Below are positions 50,054-55,848 of a DNA stretch of 55,848 bases, in pieces (the first letter of the stretch is position 1; every line of letters begins with the position of its first letter). Below the pieces are notes generated by a model. That model was not told where the DNA came from. It searched no databases and saw only the letters and a list, made by a program, of their open reading frames with translations. The stretch spans positions 1 through 55,848 of the forward strand of contig JAIESI010000075.1 in assembly GCA_019746135.1 (NCBI GenBank), in the 5' to 3' direction. The translations under genes were made by a program, and so were the position numbers. This DNA comes from Xanthobacteraceae bacterium (GTDB taxonomy: Bacteria; Pseudomonadota; Alphaproteobacteria; Rhizobiales; Xanthobacteraceae).

Positions 50054-50746
50054 ATGACCGGGAATCTCCAGGCGGCGAACCGAACCGTCGCCGAGCAGAC
50101 CTACGACACGCTCAAGGGCGACCTGCTGGCCGGGGTCTTCGCCCCCGGCTCGGCGCTGCTGACGCGCGAACTGCTCGCCCGCTACGGCTGCGGCATCAGC
50201 CCGCTGCGGGAGGCGATCTCGCGCCTGGTCGGCGAAGGCATGCTGACGGCGTCCGGCCATCGCGGCGTGCGGGTGCCGCTCCCTTCGGTCGGCGACCTCG
50301 ACGAGCTCTATCGCATCCGGACGCTGCTGGAATGCGATGCGCTGAAGCTTGCGATGGAACGCGGCGACGACCAGTGGGAGGCGCAGATCGTTGCCGCCTG
50401 CTACCGCCTCGAGCGCGCCGCCTTGCCGCAAGCGGGCGCCGCGCGCGGCGAGACCGTGGTCGAATGGGAGAAGCGCCATCGCGCGTTTCACGCGGCGCTG
50501 ATCGAGGCGGCCGCCGCGCCGCGGCTCCTGCGCATGATCGGACAGCTCGTCGATCAGACCGAGCGCTACCGCGCCATCCGGCTCACCAATATGCCCAACA
50601 GCAAGCTCGCGCGGGACGTGTCGGCGGAGCATCGCGCGCTCGCCGACGCCGTCGTCGCCCGCGATGCCCGCGCGCTCGGCCTGCTCGCCGAGCATCTCGA
50701 TCGCACGCGCGCCTTCGTGGCGCTGGTGCTGGTCGGAGCGGCGTGA
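50054..50746 (+). CDS. GntR-family regulator with FCD domain
   Basis: A 230-residue regulator. The winged helix is at about residues 10-75 (VAEQTYDTLKGDLLAGVFAPGSALLTRELLARYGCGISPLREAISRLVGEGMLTASGHRGVRV). A helical FCD ligand domain covers about 80-220 with the metal-type residues in LDELYRIRTLLECDALKLA, KRHRAFHAALIEAA and AEHRALADAVVARD. ATG 50054 is preferred over TTG 50018, which lies inside the palindromic operator. Such regulators usually sense an acid substrate of the operon they face, here the hydrolase/TRAP genes. Confidence 0.92.
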   Translation: MTGNLQAANRTVAEQTYDTLKGDLLAGVFAPGSALLTRELLARYGCGISPLREAISRLVGEGMLTASGHRGVRVPLPSVGDLDELYRIRTLLECDALKLAMERGDDQWEAQIVAACYRLERAALPQAGAARGETVVEWEKRHRAFHAALIEAAAAPRLLRMIGQLVDQTERYRAIRLTNMPNSKLARDVSAEHRALADAVVARDARALGLLAEHLDRTRAFVALVLVGAA

Positions 50747-51003
50747 TCCGCCACTCCTCACATACCGCGTAGAACTGTCAGCCGAGCTGCCCGCTCCGAT
50801 CGAAGAAGCGCGGAAGCATCCGCGCGATCCTCAGCACATGGGCTGCGATGGCGCTCGGCTACGTGAAGACGCCTCCGAAGAAGTGACGAGGCCGCAATCC
50901 CGGCATGGAGCTGCCCGCGGCGCGGCCGGCTGAACGGCAAGCCTGAAGGGAGGCCGATGACGCGACGCCGCTATGGGTTCCGCAAACTCATCGGCAATCA
51001 CGA

Positions 51004-51720
51004 TCAAAACCGTGTCGTCAGCGCGGTCAGCCAGTCGGGCGAAGCCTCGACCAGCGCGGCCTCGACCCGCTTGTCGAGACCGGTGAGGATCAGCACGCCG
51101 ACCGCGAGCAGCAGCACGCCCATCGCCGTCTTGCCGCGGCTTCCCGCCGAAAGCATGCGGCCGCGCCAGCGCATCAGCGCCTCGCGCGACATCATGCCAA
51201 CGGCAAGGAGCGGCAGAGCCGCGCCGACGCCAAAGGCGAACATCGTCAGCGTCACATAAGTCAGATTCTCGGCGCGGGCCGCCAGCACCGAGGCCGCGCC
51301 GAGCGTCGGACCGACACAAGGGCTCCAGACCGCACCGAGCAGAAGACCCAAGAGAAACTGCCCGCTCCAGCCGCTGCCGCCGAAGGCGCCGGCATGCGCC
51401 GCCGCCCAGTTGCCGGCCGGCGCTGCGGCCGCGGCAAGCTGCATCTGCAGGCGCGGCAGCAGCAAGACGAAGCCTGTGGCGATCAGGAGAATGGCAGCGG
51501 CGGCGCGAAATACCTCCTGGCCGACCCCCGCGGCGAAGCCGATGGTCGCGACGAACAGCCCGATCGCCACGAAGGACAATGCGAGGCCCGCGGCCAACGC
51601 CACGGGGCCGTAGCGGTGCTCGCCGAGCGCGGTGCCGAGCACGATCGGGATGAGCGGCAGCACGCATGGCGAAAGCGTGGACAGAACGCCCGCCAGCAGC
51701 GCGAGGCCGATGCCGCCCAT
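51004..51720 (-). CDS. ccdA: Cytochrome c biogenesis/thiol transport protein CcdA
   Basis: A 238-residue membrane protein with six hydrophobic segments. The two redox cysteines sit in STLSPCVLPLIP (segment 1) and AVWSPCVGPTLGAAS (segment 4), the standard CcdA/DsbD-beta pattern. It moves reducing electrons from cytosolic thioredoxin to periplasmic acceptors. The adjacent upstream gene encodes a periplasmic thioredoxin (20-bp gap), the likely acceptor. Confidence 0.94.
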   Translation of the reverse strand: MGGIGLALLAGVLSTLSPCVLPLIPIVLGTALGEHRYGPVALAAGLALSFVAIGLFVATIGFAAGVGQEVFRAAAAILLIATGFVLLLPRLQMQLAAAAAPAGNWAAAHAGAFGGSGWSGQFLLGLLLGAVWSPCVGPTLGAASVLAARAENLTYVTLTMFAFGVGAALPLLAVGMMSREALMRWRGRMLSAGSRGKTAMGVLLLAVGVLILTGLDKRVEAALVEASPDWLTALTTRF

Positions 51721-51740
51721 CGCCGGTCAGACCGCCGCGG

Positions 51741-52136
51741 TCAGATCGACTTGGCGAGCAGGGCGTCGATCGAAGCCGCGTTGGTGTCACCGGTCGAGCG
51801 GCCGATTTCCTGCTTGCCCTTGAACACGATGAGCGTGCTCTGCTTCTGCACGTTGAACTTCTTCAACAGGTCTTTCTGCGAATCGAAATCGACGTTGAAG
51901 CTGACCAGGTCCTTGAACCGCGCGTCGCTTCGGAGCTTCGCCAGGATCGGCGCCTGCGCTTTGCACACCGGACACCACGGCGCGTGGACCTCGACCAGGA
52001 TCGGCTTGCCGGCCGCCTGCGCGGCCTCGAACGCCTTCTGGTCGAACGGCTTCTTGTCCATCGCAACGGCGATCGAGCCGACCGACAGAGCGGCAGACAG
52101 CGCAAAAGCACCAAGCAGAAGACGTCGATTCATCAT
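51741..52136 (-). CDS. Periplasmic thioredoxin-like protein
   Basis: A 131-residue exported thioredoxin. A signal peptide or anchor covers residues 1-25 (MMNRRLLLGAFALSAALSVGSIAVA). The active site WCPVC is at 54-58, and the cis-proline loop appears to be replaced by KQSTLIVF. It is upstream of ccdA in the same operon and probably keeps a periplasmic client, such as a cytochrome c apoprotein, reduced. ATG 52136 has GGGAAGGG just upstream. Confidence 0.9.
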   Translation of the reverse strand: MMNRRLLLGAFALSAALSVGSIAVAMDKKPFDQKAFEAAQAAGKPILVEVHAPWCPVCKAQAPILAKLRSDARFKDLVSFNVDFDSQKDLLKKFNVQKQSTLIVFKGKQEIGRSTGDTNAASIDALLAKSI

Positions 52137-52246
52137 GGGGCCCTTCCCTGCAATGTTGCTGTAACGTGGTAGCAGACCGGCGCAACGAGAGATTTCACGG
52201 TTTGCGCCGTACGGATCACGAATACGTGGCTTTCGGGACGGCTTGA

Positions 52247-52273
52247 GTCTGATTCAACTGCGTTGAATCAGAC
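52247..52273. repeat. Perfect hairpin beside family A copy 3
   Basis: GTCTGATTCAA (52247-52257) and TTGAATCAGAC (52263-52273) are exact 11-bp arms around CTGCG. It lies 23 bp from palindrome A copy 3, in the gap between the AhpD-like and thioredoxin genes, so the two form a composite element. There is no T run. Confidence 0.7.
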
Positions 52274-52296
52274 CCGTCGCTCGTTCTCCTGCGTTT

Positions 52297-52347
52297 GGGC
52301 ATGATCCTTTCCGAAAGCCGCTTCACACTTTTCGGGATCGTGCCCTA
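52297..52347. repeat. Intergenic palindrome, family A copy 3
   Basis: GGGCATGATCC (52297-52307) pairs with GGATCGTGCCC (52335-52345) apart from one G-T pair. The loop carries CCGAAAG and CACTTTTCGGG. It ends at the TAG stop (52347-52345) of the AhpD-like gene, as the other two copies do for their genes. The distal flank reads CAAACGCAGGAG on the minus strand. Confidence 0.82.
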
Positions 52348-52959
52348 GCGCAGGTGCTTGCCGGCGTCCCAGCCCTGCGACGCCAGATGCTTCTCGCCGT
52401 ACTCCAACGGCTCATCCTCCAGCGGCGTCGCGAAGGTGTCGTTCCAGCGGTTGAGGAAGCCAAACATGGCGATCACACCGACGATTTCGACGACCTGCTC
52501 GTCATTCCAGTGTCTTCGCAAATCCATGAACATCTCGTCGGTGACGGCGTTCGGCACGCAGCCCGCCGCGACCGCGACGTCGAGGGCGGCGCGCTCGGCG
52601 TCGTTGAACAGCGGACTGGTCCTGTAGTCCCAGACCGCGTCCAGCTTCCGCTGCTCGACGCCCTGCCTCGCCGCGCCGTCCGCCGTATGCGCCATGCAGT
52701 AGCGGCAGCCGGCCGAGCGGCTCGCGACGTGGGAGATCAGCCGCTTGAGCTTCAGATCAACCTTGCCCTGCGGATTCCAGATCGCAACGGTCATTTTCGT
52801 GAACGCATCCACCATTTGCGGGACACGCTGCATGATGAGGACGCTGTTCGGAATGAAGCCCATCCGCTTGCGGGCGGTTTCGAACTGGTCTCTCAGCTCC
52901 GGCGTGTGATCCGCCGGCAGCGGCGCGAGACGTGGCGTGGGGCGGGTACGCTGATCCAT
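52345..52959 (-). CDS. AhpD-like/carboxymuconolactone decarboxylase-family protein
   Basis: A 204-residue all-helical protein. The redox motif GCRYCMAHT (Cys85, Cys88, His91) is that of AhpD-type alkylhydroperoxidases within the carboxymuconolactone decarboxylase superfamily. It is followed by EVVEIVGVIAMFGFLNRW-type helices. It probably reduces peroxides or acts as a peroxidase partner. ATG 52959 has GGAGGAAA upstream. It is co-directional with and downstream of a TetR gene (47-bp gap), whose operator is at 53617. Confidence 0.88.
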   Translation of the reverse strand: MDQRTRPTPRLAPLPADHTPELRDQFETARKRMGFIPNSVLIMQRVPQMVDAFTKMTVAIWNPQGKVDLKLKRLISHVASRSAGCRYCMAHTADGAARQGVEQRKLDAVWDYRTSPLFNDAERAALDVAVAAGCVPNAVTDEMFMDLRRHWNDEQVVEIVGVIAMFGFLNRWNDTFATPLEDEPLEYGEKHLASQGWDAGKHLR

Positions 52960-53006
52960 GGTTTCCTCCGTCGTTGAATGACCGGCGGCCGGTACGAGCC
53001 GGCCGC

Positions 53007-53588
53007 CTACTTGAGACATTTCAGCATCGTCGCCGCGATGTCCTCGAGGGTGGACCGGTCGGGATTGACCTTGCCGACGAGCCGGAGTCCCTGAATGCCG
53101 GCGGTCAGAAATCGCGCCAGCGCATCCACGTCGGCCGCGGGCTGCAGCTCGCCGCGCGCTTTGGCGCGCGCAAGCGCTTCGCGAAACACCGCTTCGGTGC
53201 GTCCGAGCCCCTGCCGAACCTGCGTCAGCGCCCCGCGATCGCCGCGCGGCAACTCCGCCGCGCAATTGCCGAGGAAGCACCCGCGCCGGCCGGAACCGGC
53301 GACGATCCGATCGATGAAATCACGAAGCAGGGCGGCGAACGCATCGTGGACGGGGATCGGGCGCGCCAGCGTCTCGATCAGGTTCGGCACGCGCCGCTCG
53401 ACATAGTGGTCGACCGAGCGCAGCAGAAGCTTTCGCTTGCTGCCGAACGTTGCGTAGAAGCTCGACCGGCTGAGCCCCGTCACCTTGCACAGATCGTCGA
53501 GCGAGGTGGCCTCGTAGCCTTTGCTCCAAAGCAGCTCCATCGCGCTTTCCAGCGCGACCTCCGCGTCGAACTCACGAGGACGGGCCAT
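53007..53588 (-). CDS. TetR-family transcriptional regulator
   Basis: A 193-residue repressor. The helix-turn-helix is at about 20-50 (LLWSKGYEATSLDDLCKVTGLSRSSFYATFGSKRKLLLR). The ligand domain has RRGCFLGNCAAELPRGDRGALTQ, as in the LmrA/YxaF-like and AcuR-like branch. ATG 53588 has GGAAGAA upstream. It is probably autoregulated from the palindrome at 53617-53644 and controls the AhpD-like gene behind it. Several Cys residues (CKV, RGCFLGNCAAE) could sense electrophiles, but this is speculative. Confidence 0.92.
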   Translation of the reverse strand: MARPREFDAEVALESAMELLWSKGYEATSLDDLCKVTGLSRSSFYATFGSKRKLLLRSVDHYVERRVPNLIETLARPIPVHDAFAALLRDFIDRIVAGSGRRGCFLGNCAAELPRGDRGALTQVRQGLGRTEAVFREALARAKARGELQPAADVDALARFLTAGIQGLRLVGKVNPDRSTLEDIAATMLKCLK

Positions 53589-53616
53589 CGATTCTTCCGT
53601 CAACCGGCAGGGCTGC

Positions 53617-53644
53617 GAATTATGGACCATACAGTCCATAATTC
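53617..53644. promoter_or_regulatory. TetR operator candidate
   Basis: GAATTATGGAC (53617-53627) and GTCCATAATTC (53634-53644) are perfect 11-bp arms around CATACA, 29 bases before the TetR start codon. Spacing and symmetry fit a TetR dimer site. Confidence 0.75.
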
Positions 53645-53730
53645 CAAGCAGCAAGGCGGAATGCCCTCGTCAACTGTTCGGGAGGGACTGATCCCGCAAC
53701 GCAGGCGGCCTGGAATCGCCGAGAGCGGCG

Positions 53731-54189
53731 TCAACCCCAGTAGCGGCCGCTGGCGCCGACGATCACCACGATCAGCCCGAGCGGCAGGTTGACCATGATG
53801 ATCTGCCGGATGCGGTTGAGCTGCGCAGCCGCGGCGGGAAAATCCTTCGCGTCCACCGCGCGCTTGAACTTCAGCCATGGCCCGTGGAACAGCCAGAAGA
53901 ACAGCACGGCCATCATCCAGCCGAGCGTGTGCATGATGTGGATGTGCACGCCGGCGCCGCGGAACCCGCCCATGGTGGCGAACAGGATCCAGTAGCCGCT
54001 CGCGAGCAGCAGCACGACCGAGACCCAGACCCACGGCAGGAACTTGGCAAAGAACGCCCGCCACAGCGTCAGCCGCTGCGGCGGCTCGAGCGGCCCTGCC
54101 GCCGGGCGCAGGCACATATAGGCGGCGAACATGCCGCCGACCCAGACCACAGCGCCGAAGACATGCAGTGCCAGGGCAATCGCGGTCAT
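53731..54189 (-). CDS. CopD-like integral membrane protein
   Basis: A 152-residue protein with four membrane segments: ALALHVFGAVVWVGGMFAAYM, FLPWVWVSVVLLLASGYWILFA, IHIMHTLGWMMAVLFFWLF and MVNLPLGLIVVIVGASG. The histidines in segments 1 and 3 (LHVFGAVVWVGG, VHIHIMH) are typical of CopD/DUF2269-type proteins, which bind haem or copper. ATG 54189 is favoured because GAGGCG lies six bases before it; ATG 54201 is possible. It is divergent from the second muramidase-like gene. Confidence 0.82.
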   Translation of the reverse strand: MTAIALALHVFGAVVWVGGMFAAYMCLRPAAGPLEPPQRLTLWRAFFAKFLPWVWVSVVLLLASGYWILFATMGGFRGAGVHIHIMHTLGWMMAVLFFWLFHGPWLKFKRAVDAKDFPAAAAQLNRIRQIIMVNLPLGLIVVIVGASGRYWG

Positions 54190-54260
54190 GAGGCGCCTCA
54201 TCGTTGTTTATGGCTGTTAACGAATTTGGCGAGGATTGCGCCATGATGGCCTCAGCGGTC

Positions 54261-54299
54261 AAGCACATCGCACCAAGCACATCGCACCAAGCACATGGG
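54261..54299. repeat. Short tandem direct repeat
   Basis: AAGCACATCGCACC occurs twice in direct tandem (54261-54274, 54275-54288), followed by a partial third copy AAGCACATGGG. It lies in the divergent promoter region between the CopD-like and muramidase-like genes. It may be slippage or part of a regulator site. Confidence 0.7.
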
Positions 54300-54385
54300 A
54301 CCGATCGCCTCAGTTGCGCCATCGCTGCGGCCGATCGTGGTATGATTCTGCAACGGTCGGCGATTCCCGGCGGCCGACAGCATTG

Positions 54386-55543
54386 ATGATGCACCACCGT
54401 TTCAGACGACGATCCTTGCTCTGGCTGCTGGCCGCCGCGCTGCTCGGCGGCGTTTCGCCGCTGTTCGCACAAGGCGGGGCCGACGGCGCCACCGCCGCGA
54501 GCCCCGCGGTCGAAGCCTATATCCGCGCGCGGACCGCCTACGAGCAGGAGGCCGAAGCGTATTGGCAGTCGATCGCCGACACGCGGCGCGCGCGCTTCGC
54601 CAAGCGGAGGAGCGGCGAGCGGATCGTGCTCGCCGACTACGTGCTGGAGCAGCCGCCGGTCTACACCGGGCCGCCGCGCCCGCCCGAATATGTGCCGCCG
54701 CGGCGCGACCCGGAGCGGCCGCCGGTGCCGGTCCCGACCATCCCCGAGTTCCTGGCGGCGGCGAAGCAGCAGTACAACTTCGCGCCGGACCGGCCGCGGA
54801 GCGAGACGGAGTTCAAGCAGGCCTATGCCAAGGTCGCGACCGCGGCCGGGCTGACCCGCGAGCAGGCGGTCCGCATCTACGCCTTCGAGACCGGCGGCAA
54901 CGGCGAATACGACACGCAGGCGGGGCTCACCTCGAACAAGAACGCAAAACCGATCTCGCCCGCGATCGGCTACAACCAGTTGCTCAGCACCAATTCGGTG
55001 AGCCTGCTCGCCAACCACGGCGACAAGTTCCTCACCAGGCTGAGCTCGACCGCCGCAACCCTCGTCGCGGCCGACCGCAAGGCGATGGATCGCAAGGTCG
55101 AGGCGCTGCAGAAGATGGTCGCTTTCAGCCGTTCGGTGCCGAACTCCTGGAGCGAGCACGACAAGCTCGCCAAATTCACCGAGGGCGGCAAGGGCATTCA
55201 CGCGGCGATTCTCGACCGCGACATCGGCCCGCTGCTGCAGACGCAGAAGCTGCTCGACTCGGTGGTGTTCGCCAAGGCGCGGGGCTTTCCGCGGCCGCTC
55301 GCCGCGGTCGAGCTCGAGCTGATGAACTTCACCGGCGACGGCAACGGCTTCGACATGGTGACCATGCCGCATGAGTTGCGCGACAAGGTGCCGACGTCGA
55401 ACTTCTTCCAGCGCGGCGGCTACGAGCGCAACCCGATCGCGCGGCGCACCGGCACGGTCGCGGCGCTGTTCGAATCGATCGACGGCAAGATGGACCGCGC
55501 TTCACAATTGCCGGGCGCGAAGGCGCTGGCGGGAGCGTTTTAG
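54386..55543 (+). CDS. Secreted muramidase-like protein, unnamed family, copy 2
   Basis: A 385-residue paralogue of the protein at 44706. The signal peptide is at 1-29 (MMHHRFRRRSLLWLLAAALLGGVSPLFA). The shared blocks in order are YWQSIADTRRARFAKRRSGE (60-79), AVRIYAFETGGNGEYDTQAGL (161-181), PAIGYNQLLSTNSVSLLANHGDKF, SWSEHDKLAKFTEGGKGIHAAILDRDIGPLLQTQ, ELELMNFTGDGNG and YERNPIARRTGTVAALFESIDGKMDRASQLPGA. Glu168 is the candidate catalytic acid. It lacks the Lys-rich linker of copy 1. The start is ATG 54386 (or 54389). It stands alone in a divergent unit. Confidence 0.8.
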   Translation: MMHHRFRRRSLLWLLAAALLGGVSPLFAQGGADGATAASPAVEAYIRARTAYEQEAEAYWQSIADTRRARFAKRRSGERIVLADYVLEQPPVYTGPPRPPEYVPPRRDPERPPVPVPTIPEFLAAAKQQYNFAPDRPRSETEFKQAYAKVATAAGLTREQAVRIYAFETGGNGEYDTQAGLTSNKNAKPISPAIGYNQLLSTNSVSLLANHGDKFLTRLSSTAATLVAADRKAMDRKVEALQKMVAFSRSVPNSWSEHDKLAKFTEGGKGIHAAILDRDIGPLLQTQKLLDSVVFAKARGFPRPLAAVELELMNFTGDGNGFDMVTMPHELRDKVPTSNFFQRGGYERNPIARRTGTVAALFESIDGKMDRASQLPGAKALAGAF

Positions 55544-55561
55544 AAGCCCGTCAGGCGGGTT
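55542..55561 (+). terminator. Weak terminator candidate
   Basis: AGCCCG and CGGGTT pair around TCAGG directly after the stop of the muramidase-like gene, ending in TTCT. The stem is short and contains a G-T pair. Confidence 0.3.
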
Positions 55562-55788
55562 CTGAAAAGAGCGACAGCCCACCCAGGCACAAGTGGGCCG
55601 CCAGCCAAATCGAGCTGGGTATTCAATCTCACGCCCACCGCCCCGCCCGGTCGAACGGTTCGAGACAGCCTGACAAGCGGTCACGAGCCGCGCCCATCGC
55701 GCGTGGGCTCGGCGAACATGGGCAATCAAGCAACAAGTCCGTTAATCGCCGACAAGTCGCCGGCGCCGTATCGAGCTAGTACCCGGAA
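55544..55788. other. Right-edge intergenic region
   Basis: No convincing gene or RNA is visible. Short open frames on both strands are Arg/Ala-rich and have no ribosome site. Confidence 0.4.
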
Positions 55789-55848
55789 TCAGAGCTGAGT
55801 GATACGGCGGCCTTTGAAGGGCTTTTGGCGGACTCGTTTCTTGGTCCA
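55789..55848 (-). CDS. Possible 3' end of a gene beyond the right edge
   Basis: On the minus strand the last 60 bases read as 19 residues of basic protein (WTKKRVRQKPFKGRRITQL) followed by TGA. This looks more like a protein C-terminus than chance, but only 20 codons are visible and no family can be named. Confidence 0.3.
   Translation of the reverse strand, partial: WTKKRVRQKPFKGRRITQL

Noticed and set aside
54261..54299. CRISPR-like repeats
   Set aside because: The units are directly adjacent with no spacers and only 14 bases long.
55544..55788. Small open frames or a tRNA at the right edge
   Set aside because: No cloverleaf with a TTCGA-type arm in the right place could be built, and the short frames have no ribosome site or sensible composition.

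Overview
The window is GC-rich alphaproteobacterial chromosome, most likely from the Bradyrhizobium/Xanthobacteraceae side of the Hyphomicrobiales. The clues are the protein families (several TRAP transporters, a TctC binding protein, a Liv-type cluster, a DUF3551-like secreted protein, a TorF-type porin) and several intergenic palindromes of types common in that order. I saw no rRNA, tRNA, CRISPR array, insertion sequence or prophage. Most genes lie on the minus strand in long operons. All assignments come from reading the sequence, without database searches.

Layout. 1-468 is the 3' end of groEL with its terminator. 538-2130 holds a membrane-anchored cytochrome c divergent from a LysR regulator. 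2266-3199 is a less GC-rich two-gene module of unknown function. 3286-8085 is a TRAP transporter (binding protein, small and large permeases) followed by a Tat-exported spermidine-dehydrogenase-like flavoenzyme. 8248-9682 holds a META-domain lipoprotein-like protein and a dienelactone hydrolase. 9780-15190 encodes a TctC solute receptor, a crotonase related to hydroxycinnamoyl-CoA hydratase-lyase but with a changed active site, an acyl-CoA dehydrogenase and an ADP-forming acyl-CoA synthetase. 15327-20234 is a second TRAP system with two paralogous receptors and an enlarged 580-residue permease.

20510-27895 is a mixed region: a fused ABC exporter/importer of the BacA/ABCD type, an HPP protein, a TorF-type porin, a DMT permease, a PanE-like reductase, an NMT1-type binding protein without a signal peptide, and a histone-H1-like basic protein. 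27954-30469 is glcEF without glcD. 30949-40620 is one long minus-strand unit: acyl-CoA ligase, livG, livH, livM, a frameshifted substrate-binding gene, livF, two small membrane or metalloprotease genes and a PaaK-like ligase. It reads as uptake plus CoA activation of an aromatic or fatty acid. A Crp/Fnr regulator (40830-41570) is divergent from a molybdenum hydroxylase large subunit, a class II aldolase and a secreted muramidase-like protein (41662-45932). 46118-49928 is a third TRAP system with a fumarylacetoacetate-hydrolase-family enzyme, divergent from a GntR/FCD regulator across a perfect 12-bp palindrome. 51004-52136 is ccdA plus a periplasmic thioredoxin. 52345-53588 is an AhpD-like protein and its TetR regulator with an 11-bp-arm operator. 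53731-54189 is a CopD-like membrane protein. 54386-55543 is a second copy of the muramidase-like protein.

The common theme is scavenging of organic acids: four substrate receptors of TRAP type, one of TctC type, one of Liv type and one NMT1-type protein sit beside CoA ligases, beta-oxidation-like enzymes, glycolate oxidase subunits and ring-cleavage-type hydrolases. The most interesting unexplained items are the paralogous muramidase-like pair, the GMGY two-gene module, the mobile-looking palindromes placed exactly at stop codons, the altered crotonase, and the orphan molybdenum hydroxylase subunit in an operon with an aldolase and a cell-wall-type protein.
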